Made by a program: the position numbers and the translations under genes. A DNA stretch of 64,000 nucleotides from JAFAZJ01 sp050183765. Lineage in GTDB: Bacteria; Pseudomonadota; Alphaproteobacteria; Reyranellales; Reyranellaceae. This document shows, piece after piece, positions 15,408-26,293 of the stretch. Location: contig JBFXAZ010000015.1 of assembly GCA_050183765.1 (NCBI GenBank), positions 1-64,000 on the forward strand, written 5' to 3'. The notes beneath the pieces are model-generated. The model saw only the letters and a program-made list of their open reading frames with translations, did no database searches and had not been told where the DNA came from. Numbering within the stretch: position 1 is the first letter of the stretch; every line of letters starts with the position of its first letter.

Positions 15408-16285
15408 ATGGAACTGCTGATCCTCAACGGCATCGTCAACGGCCTGATCGTCGGCGGCGTCTACGCCCTGGTCGGCGTCAGCCTGTCGCTGCTCTACGGC
15501 GTGCTGCGCGTGGTGAACTTCGCCCATGGCGAGTTCGTGATCGCCGGCTCGTTCTTCGCCTACGTGCTGTTCAGCAGCCTCGGCATCGCGCCGCTGCTGG
15601 CCCTGCCGCTGGCCGCCGTCGTCTTCTTCGCCGCCGGCTGGGGCCTGTACTACGTGCTGATCCCGCGACTGTCGCGCAGCGACGATCCCGAGCTGATGTC
15701 GTTCCTGATGTTCTACGGCGTGTCGATCACCGCCGCCGCGGTGATGCTGCTGGTGTTCGAGGCCGATTCGCACTCGGTCGACTTCACCTTCACGCCGATC
15801 TCGGTGGCGGTCGGGCCGATCTATGTCTCGACGGCGCGGCTGGTGGCGCTGGCCATCGCCATTGCGATCTCGCTCGGCCTGGCGGCGTTCCTGTTCCTCA
15901 CCCTGCCCGGCAAGGCGCTGCGCGCGGCGATCATGAATCCCGAGGCGATCCAGATCCTGGGCGTCGACATCGTGCGGCTGAGCGCCTTCGCCTTCGCCCT
16001 GGCGGCGGCGCTGGCCGGGGTCACCGGCGTGCTGGTGTCGCTGGTCTTCCCGGCGTTCAACGCCTTCTCCGGCACCGAGTACACCATCATCGCCTTCATC
16101 GTCGTGGTGCTGGGCGGCCTGGGCAATCCGATGGGCGCGCTCATCGCCGGCGTGCTGTTCGGCCTGGCCGAGCAGCTGGCGACGGTGTTTCTGCCGCAGT
16201 CGCTGGCCCAGATCGTCGGCTTCGCGATCCTGGTGGCGACGATCTTCCTGCGCCCCTCGGGGCTGTTCGGCACGAGCGCGCGCAA

Positions 16286-16289
<4 letters not shown>
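15408..16289 (+). CDS. livH: Branched-chain amino acid-type ABC transporter permease LivH
   Basis: A 293-residue inner-membrane permease, partner of LivM. Family marks are NGLIVGGVYALVGVSLSLLY at the N-terminus, the VNFAHGEF motif near residue 38 and the loop GKALRAAIMNPEAIQILGVD. The C-terminus FLRPSGLFG is the standard ending. It starts 11 bp after livM with a GGAGGA ribosome-binding site and overlaps livG by 4 bp (ATGA), so expression of the two is coupled. Confidence 0.94.
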
Positions 16290-16995
<706 letters not shown>

Positions 16996-16999
<4 letters not shown>

Positions 17000-17748
17000 C
17001 CATGACGGACGCGGCCGCCCTGGAGCTCGTCGATGTCGACGTCGCCTATCACGGCGACATCCGCATCCTGCGCGGCCTGTCGCTGAAGGTGCGGCCGGGC
17101 ATGATCACTGGCGTGATCGGGCCCAACGGTGCCGGCAAGTCGACGGCGCTGCGCGCGCTGTACGGCCTGCTGAAGCCGGTGGCCGGCGAGGTGCGGATCG
17201 ACGGCAAGGTCGTCACCGGCCTGCCGCCGTGGAAGTTCATCGAGCACGGCATCGCCCTGGTGCCGCAGCACCGCAGCCTGTTCAACGAGCTGTCGGTCGA
17301 CGACAACCTGCGGCTCGCCTGCTGGTCGTTCCGCCGCGACCGCGCGCGCATCGAGGCGGCGCTCGAGCGCTGCTACACGCAATTCCCCATGCTGCGCGAC
17401 AAGCGGCGCGACATGGCCGGCTCGATGAGCGGCGGCCAGCAGCGCTTCCTCGAGCTGGGCCGCGCGCTGGCATTGCAGCCGCGCGTGCTGCTGCTCGACG
17501 AGCCGACGGCGATGATCGCGCCGCGCATCAGCGCGGAAATCTACGAGTTCATCGCCGGGCTGCCGGCGCAGGGCATCACCGTGCTGCTCGTCGACCAGAA
17601 CGTGCGCCAGTGCGTGCGCATCGCCGGCCATCTCTACGTGCTGGAACTCGGCCAGAACAAGGTCGACGGCGCGGCCGCCGACTTCCAGCGCGACCAGGGC
17701 CTGCGCGACCTGATCGCCGAGTGGGTCGACTACCGCATCGATACGTGA
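16996..17748 (+). CDS. livF: ABC transporter ATP-binding protein LivF
   Basis: A 250-residue second ATPase of the Liv transporter. Walker A GPNGAGKST is near residue 43, the signature MSGGQQRFLELGRAL near 142 and Walker B VLLLDEPTAMIAP near 165. In place of the usual PSxGLAP after Walker B it has AMIAPRIS, a small deviation. The ATG at 16996 overlaps the livG stop, which confirms operon structure. Confidence 0.93.
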
Positions 17749-17796
17749 CCTCCGGCGCGACCGGGGCTAGGGTTCGACAAACCAAGGGAGCGACAC

Positions 17797-19026
17797 ATGG
17801 CCTTCAAACTGCCACGACGGACTTTGCTCGCCACCGCGGCCGGCGCGCTGGCGACCACCTCTGGTGCGCGCGCGCAGGATGCCAAGCCGATCCGCATCGG
17901 CATGACGGTCTCCTCGACCGGCACCTTCGCGCTCGCCGCCCAGTCGGGCCTGCGCGGCGCCGAGATCTGGGTGGACGACGTCAACAGTCGCGGCGGCATC
18001 ACCATCGGCGGCGTCAAGCGCAAGGTCGAGCTGGTGAAGCTCGACGATCGCAGCGACAAGACGATCATCCCCAAGGTCTACGAGACGCTGGTCAAGGAAG
18101 AGAACGTCGACCTGTGCTTCGGCCCCTTCGGCTCGACCCTGACGGCCGCCGCCGCCGGCACCACGGAGGGCGCCAACAAGTTCCTGGTGATCTGGTCGGC
18201 CTCGGCCGATTCGATCTACAAGCAGGGCTACAAATACGTGGTCTCGGCGACGCAGCAGGCCGGCACCCTGCTCGGCCGGCCGGGCATCAAGGCGTTCGCC
18301 AAGCTCGGCGTCAAGAAGATCGCCTTCGCCTATCTCGACGAGCCCTTCCCCGCCGCGCTGACCAACGGCGCGGTCGAGGAGGCCAAGAGCCTGGGCATGC
18401 AGGTCACCATGAACGAGAAGTTCGCCAAGGGGACCAAGGACTTCAACATCCTGATCCAGAAGGCGCGGGCGAGCGGCGCCGAGGTCTTCATGCCGACGGC
18501 CTACGAAGGCGACCAGATGACCATCGCGCGCCAGCTGCGCGAGACCAACGCCGACTTCAAGGGCGTGTACTTCGTCTACGCCTCGCAGCCGCAGTTCCTC
18601 GCCATCGGCAAGGACGCGCAGTACCATTTCAGCCAGACGCTGCTGCACGAGAAGATCAACTGGAAGGTCACCAGCGGGCTCAACCGGGCGCAGATGATGG
18701 AGCGCTACGCCAAGCTCTTCCCCAAGGCCCAGTATCCCGCCGACTTCCAGACCGCGCTGGCCTACGGCGCCGGCGCGGTGGTCGAGCAGATCATCATCGC
18801 GGCCCAGTCGCTCGACGCCGCCAAGCTCAAGGCGGCGGCGGTGAAGCTCAGCGACAAGATCGTCACCGTCACCGGCCCGTACCAGATCGACGAGACCGGA
18901 AAGCAGTTCAAGAACGAGTTCGCCGTGATGCAGAACCTGCCCGGCGGGCCGGAGGTGGTCTATCCGGCCGACATCGCCACCGCCAAGGCGGTCTTTCCGG
19001 TGCCGGCCTACAAGGATCGCAAGTAG
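17797..19026 (+). CDS. Periplasmic substrate-binding protein of the Liv-type transporter
   Basis: A 409-residue type 1 periplasmic-binding protein. The N-terminus MAFKLPRRTLLATAAGALATTSGARA is a signal peptide with paired Arg residues, so Tat export is possible. The mature part begins IRIGMTVSSTGTFAL, the standard opening of LivK-like proteins, followed by LCFGPFGSTLTAAAAGTTE. It captures the solute for LivHMGF, encoded immediately upstream (48 bp gap). Nearby CoA-transferase linkage hints at an organic acid or aromatic substrate instead of leucine, but this is an inference. Confidence 0.9.
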   Translation: MAFKLPRRTLLATAAGALATTSGARAQDAKPIRIGMTVSSTGTFALAAQSGLRGAEIWVDDVNSRGGITIGGVKRKVELVKLDDRSDKTIIPKVYETLVKEENVDLCFGPFGSTLTAAAAGTTEGANKFLVIWSASADSIYKQGYKYVVSATQQAGTLLGRPGIKAFAKLGVKKIAFAYLDEPFPAALTNGAVEEAKSLGMQVTMNEKFAKGTKDFNILIQKARASGAEVFMPTAYEGDQMTIARQLRETNADFKGVYFVYASQPQFLAIGKDAQYHFSQTLLHEKINWKVTSGLNRAQMMERYAKLFPKAQYPADFQTALAYGAGAVVEQIIIAAQSLDAAKLKAAAVKLSDKIVTVTGPYQIDETGKQFKNEFAVMQNLPGGPEVVYPADIATAKAVFPVPAYKDRK

Positions 19027-19047
19027 CGCCGCAGCGCCCGGCGCAGC

Positions 19048-21198
19048 ATGACGCTGTTGGCCGGCTTCAAGGTGGTGCAGATCGGCGGCGGCCCGGCCTC
19101 CGCCGTCTGTGGCCGCGTGCTGGCCGATGTCGGGGCGCAGGTGACCCGCATCGAACCGGATGCCGGCGCGATGCTGATGGCGCACCTGAATTGCGGCAAG
19201 GCCATTACCGAGGATGAGGCCGCACGGCGCGAAGCCCTGGCGAACGCCGATCTCATCGTGCGCGAAGAGCCGGGCTCCCACGGGCCGACACAGCTTCGGC
19301 AGATCAACGCACCAGCGCCGATCGTCACCATCTCCCCCTACGGTGAAACCGGCCCCCAATCGAACGACCCCGCCACCGACCTCACCCTCTTCTTCGCCAG
19401 CGGCATCGCGCGCCTGCTGACCGGGCAGATCGGCGATCTGTCGGAGGCACCGATCCGGCCGGTGGGGGAGCAGTCGGCGTTCATCGCCGGGTTGGCGGCG
19501 GCCTGTGCCGGCATGCATGCGGTGCTGGCCAACCAGCGCGGCGCGACCATCGACGTGTCGATCCAGGAGGCGCTGGCGACGCTGGCCATGACCGAGCTGG
19601 CGCGAGCCGGGTTGGGGCGCAAGAGCTGGGAGCGCAAGCGCACGGGCGACGGCAATGGCGCCACGGTGACGATCCTGCCGGCGCGCGACGGGCACGTCGC
19701 GATCTCGCCGCGCGAGGAGAAGCAGTGGGCGGCGTGGCTCGAGGCGATGGGCTCGCCGCCCTGGGGCGTCGACCCGCGCTTCGCCCGCAAGCCCGATCGG
19801 GTGAAGAACTGGGACGCGCTGCATGCGCTGATGTCGCAATGGAGCCGGCAGCACGACAAGCAATGGATCGCCGACACGGCGCAGCGCGCGCACGTGCCGA
19901 GCCTGCCGTTGCGCGACATCGCCGAGCATCTCGAGTCGCCGCAGCTGCGCCATCGTGGCTACTGGCAGCGCCGCGAGCTGGGCGGTCGGTCGGTGCAGGT
20001 GCCGGACACGCCGTTCGGGCTGAGCGTGACGCCGGCGAGCGGCGCACCGCGCGCGCCCGAAGGGCCGATGCCGCTGTCCGGCGTGCGCGTGCTGGATTTC
20101 AGCTGGGTGATCGCGGGGCCGACGACGACGCGCTACCTCGCGGCGATGGGCGCGGAGGTGATCAAGGTCGAGGCGCCGGGCAGCGGCGATCCGGGGCGCG
20201 GCTCGGAGCTGCACACGGTGCTGGGGCAGGCGAAGCAGGCCATCGTGCTCGACCTGAAGACGCAAGAGGGCGTCGAGATCGCCCGCGCGCTGGCGGCGAA
20301 GTCCGACATCCTGATCGAGAACTACGCCACGGGCGTGATGGACCGGCTCGGCCTGGGCGCCGAGGCGCTCAAGGCGGTCAATCCCGATCTCATCTACATC
20401 TCCGCCTCGGGCATGGGGCGCACGGGGCCGCAGAGCCACGCGGTCGCCTACGGCACCCTGCTGCAGAGCTACGCCGGTTTCGCCGGGCTGAACCGCCATC
20501 CCGGCGTAGCGCCGCGCATCGGCTTCGCCTGGCTCGATCCGATGTGCGCGCTGATGCTGGGGTTCGTCAGCGCCGCCGCGCTGTGGCACCGCCGGCACAA
20601 GGGCGGCGTGGCGCGCGTCGATTTCTCGATGATCGAGGCGATGCTGTGGACGCTCGCCGAGCCGCTGCTCGCGGCGCAGACGGATGGGCCGCCGCAGCCG
20701 GTGGGCAATGCCTCGACGGTGCACGCGCCGCATGGGGCGTGGCGCTGCGCGGGCGAGGACGACTGGATCAGCGTCGTGGCGCGCACGGATGCGCAGTGGC
20801 AGGCGTTGTGCGGGATCGTGCCGGGGTTGTCGGGCATGGCGGGCCTCGATCTCGCCGCGCGCTTCGCCGCCGCGCCCGCCATCGATGCCGCCCTGACCGC
20901 ATGGGCCGCCGACCAGTCGGCACCCGTCGCCGCCCGAACCCTGCTCGACGCCGGCATCCCCGCCGCCGCGCTGGCCCGCTCCGAGGACCTGCTGAACAGC
21001 CCGCACCTCGCCGCGCGCGGCTTCTGGGAGCGCCATGGCGAGCACATGCTGCCCGGCCTGCCCTGGCGCGCCAGCTTCGGCCGCGCTACCGGCCCGGCGC
21101 CGGCGCTGGGCGAGCACACGGACGCGGTGCTACGCAGCGTCCTCGGCCTGACACAAGAGCGCATCGCCGAGCTTCGCGCGAACGGCGTGCTGGGCTAA
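19048..21198 (+). CDS. Double-domain CaiB/BaiF CoA-transferase
   Basis: A 716-residue protein made of two tandem class III CoA-transferase modules. The C-terminal module, from about residue 345, opens LSGVRVLDFSWVIAGPTTTR and contains GAEVIKVEAPGSGDPGRG, NPDLIYISASGMG and WLDPM, the last holding the presumed catalytic Asp. The N-terminal module (LLAGFKVVQIGGGPASAVCG) is shorter and more divergent and includes its own SIQEALATLAMTELA. Most family members are single-domain and about 400 residues. It would move CoA between acyl-CoA and a free acid, possibly activating the solute imported by the Liv system 21 bp upstream. Confidence 0.88.
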   Translation: MTLLAGFKVVQIGGGPASAVCGRVLADVGAQVTRIEPDAGAMLMAHLNCGKAITEDEAARREALANADLIVREEPGSHGPTQLRQINAPAPIVTISPYGETGPQSNDPATDLTLFFASGIARLLTGQIGDLSEAPIRPVGEQSAFIAGLAAACAGMHAVLANQRGATIDVSIQEALATLAMTELARAGLGRKSWERKRTGDGNGATVTILPARDGHVAISPREEKQWAAWLEAMGSPPWGVDPRFARKPDRVKNWDALHALMSQWSRQHDKQWIADTAQRAHVPSLPLRDIAEHLESPQLRHRGYWQRRELGGRSVQVPDTPFGLSVTPASGAPRAPEGPMPLSGVRVLDFSWVIAGPTTTRYLAAMGAEVIKVEAPGSGDPGRGSELHTVLGQAKQAIVLDLKTQEGVEIARALAAKSDILIENYATGVMDRLGLGAEALKAVNPDLIYISASGMGRTGPQSHAVAYGTLLQSYAGFAGLNRHPGVAPRIGFAWLDPMCALMLGFVSAAALWHRRHKGGVARVDFSMIEAMLWTLAEPLLAAQTDGPPQPVGNASTVHAPHGAWRCAGEDDWISVVARTDAQWQALCGIVPGLSGMAGLDLAARFAAAPAIDAALTAWAADQSAPVAARTLLDAGIPAAALARSEDLLNSPHLAARGFWERHGEHMLPGLPWRASFGRATGPAPALGEHTDAVLRSVLGLTQERIAELRANGVLG

Positions 21199-21206
21199 CT
21201 CGCGTT

Positions 21207-21305
21207 CGTCCTGAGCGCTGCGATGGACGTTGGGGTGGTGCTAACAGCCAAAACGTCTCTGTGTGACCGCGCTACCGCGTGGTCCTTCGCTGCGATCAGG
21301 ACGAC
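21207..21305. repeat. Degenerate copy of palindromic repeat family R3
   Basis: Inverted arms cgtcctgagcgctgcgatgg (from 21207) and gtccttcgctgcgatcagg (to 21305) match the two better copies at 27311-27412 and 30324-30425 but with several mismatches. It separates two convergent genes. Confidence 0.65.
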
Positions 21306-21311
21306 GGGTTA

Positions 21312-22229
<918 letters not shown>

Positions 22230-22290
22230 GGCTTTCTCCTCCCGCAACGCAGGAGCGGAGTGTGGCCGATCCACAATGCCGGGCAAAGCA

Positions 22291-22314
22291 GAAGGGCGGC
22301 CGCTGCCGCCCTTC
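22291..22314 (-). terminator. Terminator-like hairpin after the DUF2171 gene
   Basis: A 10-bp perfect stem (gaagggcggc/gccgcccttc) with a 4-nt loop lies 22 bp beyond the DUF2171 stop on the minus strand. The sequence after it (TGCTTTGCC) has only a weak T-run, so termination may be partial. Confidence 0.5.
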
Positions 22315-22336
22315 CGTCATTCCCCTCCGACGATGG

Positions 22337-22558
22337 TCAGTGCATCGTCGCCGCGTCGGCCCTGGTCGACAGGCGCACCTTGTTGCCCTCGACGGAGGCC
22401 ACCTTCGAGCCGGCGACGTAGCGGTGCTCGCCCTGCGCGCCGCCGTCCTGCTTCGTCAGCTTGATGCGATCGCCTTCGATCTTGTCGACCGTGCCGACAT
22501 GGGCGCCATCCGAGCCGATGACTTCCATGTGCTCCTTGATCTGGCTGAGACTGGCCAT
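22337..22558 (-). CDS. Small DUF2171-type protein
   Basis: A 73-residue protein of the DUF2171 family with the core HMEVIGSDGAHVGTVDKIEG followed by RIKLTKQDGG and HRYVAGSKVASVEGNKV, a PRC-barrel-like beta fold. No enzymatic role is known for the family, which is often found in stress-related or general regulons. The start is the ATG at 22556-22558, with AGGAGG upstream. It is a free-standing gene with a hairpin behind it. Confidence 0.8.
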   Translation of the reverse strand: MASLSQIKEHMEVIGSDGAHVGTVDKIEGDRIKLTKQDGGAQGEHRYVAGSKVASVEGNKVRLSTRADAATMH

Positions 22559-22684
22559 GCATTCCTCCTGGGTACTCTGAAGCGCGGCCTTCGCCGCGTC
22601 CGTCCAACGTCCCCCTGAGCAACGACGTTGCCCGGCACGGGTGCGACCTAAGTGGTGCCCGGAATGGGGCACTCCGCGACGGGT

Positions 22685-23674
22685 TCAGGCCTTCCACACG
22701 GCGAAGGCGGCGCCGACACCGGTCCCGGCCGGGGTGCGCCGCAGCGGCTCGTAGGCGGCGTAGCGCAGCATCAGGCGTGAGACGGCGCCGGCGGTCACGA
22801 CCCAGTTGAGAATCTCAGAGGAGCCCTGCAGCAGGGCATGCCGCGGGATAGACCCGAGGGCGCCGCCATCGGGTAGCCCGAGATTGTCGATCACCATGCG
22901 GTCGAGCTCTTCCTCGACGACGAAATGGCTCAGCCCGCCGGAGGCCAGGATCGCCACGTTCAACTCGTCCGGCACCGCTTCGATGGCCGTGCGCAGTGCC
23001 CGTCCGATCTCCAGGCAGCGGGCGGCGCTGGGGACATTGGGCGGGAAGTAGGTGTTGAGCATGACCGGCACGACCGGAATCGAGCGTCCGCCGAACAGGC
23101 GCTTGATGGGAAAGCCGAAGGCGTGGCCGAAGCCGAACTTCTCGGGCTCGGGCACGTCGGTGGCGATCGTCACGTCGATCGACTGGTCGATCAGGCTCTC
23201 GACGATCCGGCGCGCGAAATCGGCCGATGCCGGGAAGCGGTGGACCTTGTCCATCGCATAGGCCTCGGCCACCGGCCTGCGCCAGGCGGGCAGCGCGCCG
23301 CCATAGGCATGGGTCGCGATCTCCTCGCCGCAGAAGACGGCGAAGGCCGGAATATTGCCCGGGCTGTAGAGTTCCGCCTGGTCGTCGCCGACGATCACCA
23401 CGATGTCCGGCCTGGCCCGTGCGATCTCGGCCGCGAGGTGATCGAGGTGCTTGCGGCAGCGATCCGCCAGGGTCGCGAAGACTCCTGGTGTCGCGACGTC
23501 GGCGTACGGCTCGCCGCGCAGCGCCACGAGCTCGCCGTAGGAAACCGAGCGGCCGTCGGCCAGCGTCAGACTGGGATTGTCGTAGTCCGCCTTGGCGCGG
23601 TTGTGCCATGCCGACGGGTCCAACGACAGAAGCGGCGTATGCGACGTCCCGATCCCCAGTACGATCCGCGCCAT
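22685..23674 (-). CDS. LigB-family extradiol ring-cleavage dioxygenase
   Basis: A 329-residue protein of the catalytic LigB class (protocatechuate 4,5-dioxygenase beta-like, class III extradiol enzymes). The N-terminal GIGTSHTPLL supplies the first iron-binding His, VIVGDDQAELY the Asp/Glu region, and LASGGLSHFVVEEELD the His that acts as catalytic base. It would cleave a catecholic ring next to the hydroxyls. No alpha subunit (LigA) lies nearby, so it may be a single-component enzyme. The ATG at 23674 is chosen because the domain opens directly there. It is transcribed divergently from the MFS exporter. Confidence 0.87.
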   Translation of the reverse strand: MARIVLGIGTSHTPLLSLDPSAWHNRAKADYDNPSLTLADGRSVSYGELVALRGEPYADVATPGVFATLADRCRKHLDHLAAEIARARPDIVVIVGDDQAELYSPGNIPAFAVFCGEEIATHAYGGALPAWRRPVAEAYAMDKVHRFPASADFARRIVESLIDQSIDVTIATDVPEPEKFGFGHAFGFPIKRLFGGRSIPVVPVMLNTYFPPNVPSAARCLEIGRALRTAIEAVPDELNVAILASGGLSHFVVEEELDRMVIDNLGLPDGGALGSIPRHALLQGSSEILNWVVTAGAVSRLMLRYAAYEPLRRTPAGTGVGAAFAVWKA

Positions 23675-23772
23675 CACCCCTTCCCTCTGAAGCAATCGAC
23701 GGACTGACCTGCACCAGCGCGATGACAAGCTGCGCTATCGTACATCATGACGTCGACATCGAGCGCCGCTTC

Positions 23773-25245
23773 GTGACCGTCGAGCAGCCGATCGGGCCCG
23801 CGCTGCCCGCCGAGGCCGACGACGCGACCAAGCGGCTGCTGCCATGGCTGGTCGCCGTGGCGTTCTTCATGCAGTCGCTCGACACGACGATCCTCAACAC
23901 CGCCGTGCCGGCGATCGCCCACTCGATGGAGGTCGCGCCGCTCGCCGTGAAGTCGGTGCTGGCGAGCTATACGCTGAGCTTGGCCGTGTTCATTCCGGTG
24001 AGCGGCTGGATGGCCGACCGGTTCGGCACAAGGCGCATCTTCTCCTCGGCGATCGGGCTGTTCACCCTGGGCTCGGTGCTGTGCGGCTTCGCCACCAGCA
24101 TCGACATGCTGGTGGCCTGCCGCGTGCTGCAGGGCATGGGCGGCGCCATGATGATGCCGGTGGGCCGCATGACCCTGGCGCGCACCTACGGCAAGGCCGA
24201 CCTGTTGCGCGTCATGAGCTTCGTCGCCATCCCGGGCCAGATCGGGCCCATGGTCGGCCCGGTCGCCGGCGGCCTGATCGTCACCTACATCAACTGGCGC
24301 GGCCTGTTCTTCGTCAATCTGCCGGTCGGGCTGCTCGGCATCTATTTCGTCTATCGCCGCCTGCCCGACTATCGCGAACCGAAGAGCCATCCGCTCGACA
24401 TGCTGGGCATGGTGCTGTTCAGCGGCGGCATCGCGCTTCTGTCCTACGTCCTGCAGGTGTTCGGCGAGCATCGCCTGAGCGTCGCCGAAATGGTCGGCCT
24501 GCTGGCGCTCGCCTTCCTGCTGCTCGCCGGGTACGGCCTGCGCGCCGCCGTGGCGGCGTTTCCCCTGCTCAACCTCGGCCTGTTCAGGCTCCGCACTTTC
24601 CGCGCCGCGGTGGTCGGCGGCTTCGTCGCCCGCCTCGGCCTGGGCGGCATCCCGTTCCTGTTTCCCCTGCTCTATCAGATCGGGCTGGGTTTCTCGCCGA
24701 TCCAGTCGGGCCTGCTGGTGCTGCCGCAGGCGATCGCCTCGATGGGCATCAAGTCCTTCATGCCCTCGATCCTCGCGCGGCTGGGCTACCGCACCATGCT
24801 CGTGGGCAACACCATCCTGGTCGGCCTGCTGATCATGTCGTTCGCCACCATCGGCATCGGCACGCCGGTGTGGCTCATCGTCGTGCAGGCGCTCGTGCTG
24901 GGCTTCTTCCGCTCGATGCAATTCACCTGCATGAACACGCTCGTATACGCCGACGTGCTCGGCGCGCAGATCGGCGGCGCCAGCACGATCGCGGCCACCG
25001 GCCAGCAGCTGTCGGTCAGCTTCGGCGTCGCGAGCGCCGCCGTGGTCGCCGCCCTGTTCGTCCCGCCCGCGCTGCATCTGCAGCCCGAGGCGATCATCCA
25101 CGGCACAGGACAGGCGTTCCTGATGCTGGGGGCGCTCACCGTCCTGTCGTCCGCGGTCTTCGCGGGGCTGCGGCCCGAGGACGGCGAGGCGATGAGCCGC
25201 CATGGCAAGGCGGCGCGGCGACGCGACCAGGATGGTGGCCCCTAG
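23773..25245 (+). CDS. MFS transporter of the DHA2 (EmrB/QacA, MdtD-like) family
   Basis: A 490-residue inner-membrane exporter with about 14 predicted helices. It opens RLLPWLVAVAFFMQSLDTTI and NTAVPAIA, followed by the motif A region GWMADRFGTRRIF, motif B around RVLQGMGGAMMMPVGR and motif C GQIGPMVGPVAGG, all characteristic of drug/H+ antiporters. The start is uncertain: I use GTG at 23773; an ATG at 23722 in the same frame would add 17 residues, and neither has a strong ribosome-binding site. The Arg-rich C-terminus is cytoplasmic. Substrate unknown. Confidence 0.87.
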   Translation: MTVEQPIGPALPAEADDATKRLLPWLVAVAFFMQSLDTTILNTAVPAIAHSMEVAPLAVKSVLASYTLSLAVFIPVSGWMADRFGTRRIFSSAIGLFTLGSVLCGFATSIDMLVACRVLQGMGGAMMMPVGRMTLARTYGKADLLRVMSFVAIPGQIGPMVGPVAGGLIVTYINWRGLFFVNLPVGLLGIYFVYRRLPDYREPKSHPLDMLGMVLFSGGIALLSYVLQVFGEHRLSVAEMVGLLALAFLLLAGYGLRAAVAAFPLLNLGLFRLRTFRAAVVGGFVARLGLGGIPFLFPLLYQIGLGFSPIQSGLLVLPQAIASMGIKSFMPSILARLGYRTMLVGNTILVGLLIMSFATIGIGTPVWLIVVQALVLGFFRSMQFTCMNTLVYADVLGAQIGGASTIAATGQQLSVSFGVASAAVVAALFVPPALHLQPEAIIHGTGQAFLMLGALTVLSSAVFAGLRPEDGEAMSRHGKAARRRDQDGGP

Positions 25246-25270
25246 GGGGCGGTGTCTTGTCTCCAGGAAG

Positions 25271-25360
<90 letters not shown>

Positions 25361-25512
25361 GCGGACCCTGGCAGGCAGGGTGCGCCGTGGGTCGCCCGGC
25401 GCGGGCGCCTGTATAACGACGGGTCGGCAGCCGGGCAAGCGATTGTCATCCGACCATCACGCCGCGATTAAGCCTTTGATTTTGCTGGAATCGGCAAACC
25501 CGATGGTTCGCG

Positions 25513-25540
25513 TTGACTCGGCCTCGCGCGTCAGTATATT
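25513..25540 (+). promoter_or_regulatory. Predicted promoter of rplU-rpmA
   Basis: TTGACT (25513-25518) and TATATT (25535-25540) are separated by 16 bp, a good sigma-70-type match in a high-G+C genome. Transcription would begin near 25547, just before the leader hairpin. Confidence 0.65.
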
Positions 25541-25553
25541 GCGCCGCCTTGAC

Positions 25554-25588
25554 GAGGGCGGGCCGGCGGCCCGTCCTCCACGTTTTTT
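25554..25588 (+). terminator. Terminator-like attenuator hairpin in the rplU leader
   Basis: An 11-bp stem (gagggcgggcc/ggcccgtcctc, one G-U pair) with a 3-nt loop is followed four bases later by TTTTTT. It lies between the predicted promoter and the rplU start, so nearly the whole 5' leader is a terminator. Full termination would silence the operon, so regulated attenuation is inferred. Confidence 0.65.
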
Positions 25589-25606
25589 CGGGCCCAGGGT
25601 GTTTCG

Positions 25607-25918
25607 ATGTATGCGGTGATTCGCACCGGCGGCAAGCAGTACCGCGTCGCCGCCAACGAGGTCGTCACGGTCGACAGCATGGCCGGCGAGATTGGTGCTT
25701 CGGTCGAGCTGACCGACGTTCTCGCGGTCGACGCCGGCGCGGGCCTGAAGATCGGCGCGCCGACGGTCGAGGGCGCCAAGGTCACGGCCTCGATCGTCGG
25801 CCACAAGCGCAACGATACCGTGCTGGTGTTCAAGAAGCGCCGGCGCAAGAACTCGCGGCGCAAGAACGGTCATCGCCAGGAGATGACCCAGATCAAGATC
25901 GAGAGCATCGTCGCCTAG
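25607..25918 (+). CDS. rplU: 50S ribosomal protein bL21
   Basis: A 103-residue large-subunit protein. It begins MYAVIRTGGKQYRVAANEV, the family's start, and contains the basic 23S-rRNA-binding loop KKRRRKNSRRKNGHRQ with the usual Q-TQIKIESI ending. It pairs with rpmA 32 bp downstream. The leader hairpin at 25554-25588 probably adjusts its expression. Confidence 0.98.
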   Translation: MYAVIRTGGKQYRVAANEVVTVDSMAGEIGASVELTDVLAVDAGAGLKIGAPTVEGAKVTASIVGHKRNDTVLVFKKRRRKNSRRKNGHRQEMTQIKIESIVA

Positions 25919-25950
25919 GCCTCGGCCAGGGCGCGGCAAGGAGCAGAGGT

Positions 25951-26220
25951 ATGGCTCACCATAAGGCAGGCGGTTCATCCCGCAACGGACGCGACAGCGA
26001 GAGCAAGCGGCTGGGCGTCAAGCGCTTCGGCGGCCAGGCCGTGCTGTCGGGCAACGTGCTGGTGCGCCAGCGCGGCACCAAGATGGCCGCGGGCACCAAT
26101 GTCGGCGTCGGCCGCGACCACACGCTGTTCGCCACCGCCGACGGCACGGTGAAGTTCACCACCCGCAAGGGCGGCAAGGTCTTCGTCAGCATCGAGCCGG
26201 TGCCGGTGGCCGCCGAATAG
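25951..26220 (+). CDS. rpmA: 50S ribosomal protein bL27
   Basis: An 89-residue protein. The N-terminus MAHHKAGGSSRNGRDSESKR is the long, flexible arm that reaches the peptidyl-transferase centre, and the core LGVKRFGGQAV is conserved. An AAGGAG lies about ten bases before the ATG. A strong terminator follows the gene. Confidence 0.98.
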   Translation: MAHHKAGGSSRNGRDSESKRLGVKRFGGQAVLSGNVLVRQRGTKMAAGTNVGVGRDHTLFATADGTVKFTTRKGGKVFVSIEPVPVAAE

Positions 26221-26247
26221 GCGTTCCCCGATCCAGTGCGCATGCGG

Positions 26248-26276
26248 AGGGGAACGGCGACGTTCCCCTTCTTTCG
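26248..26276 (+). terminator. Terminator after rplU-rpmA
   Basis: A 9-bp perfect stem (aggggaacg/cgttcccct) with a GCGA tetraloop is followed by TCTTTCGTTTC. It lies between rpmA and obgE, so obgE is reached only by readthrough or from its own promoter. Confidence 0.75.
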
Positions 26277-26293
26277 TTTCAGGACCCTTCCCG

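Noticed and set aside
17767..21117. A continuous open frame of more than 1100 codons on the minus strand opposite livK and the CoA-transferase
   Set aside because: It has the composition of a reverse-complement shadow in high-G+C DNA (Arg, Ala, His, Gly and Gln rich, no domain), while the plus strand encodes well-formed proteins.
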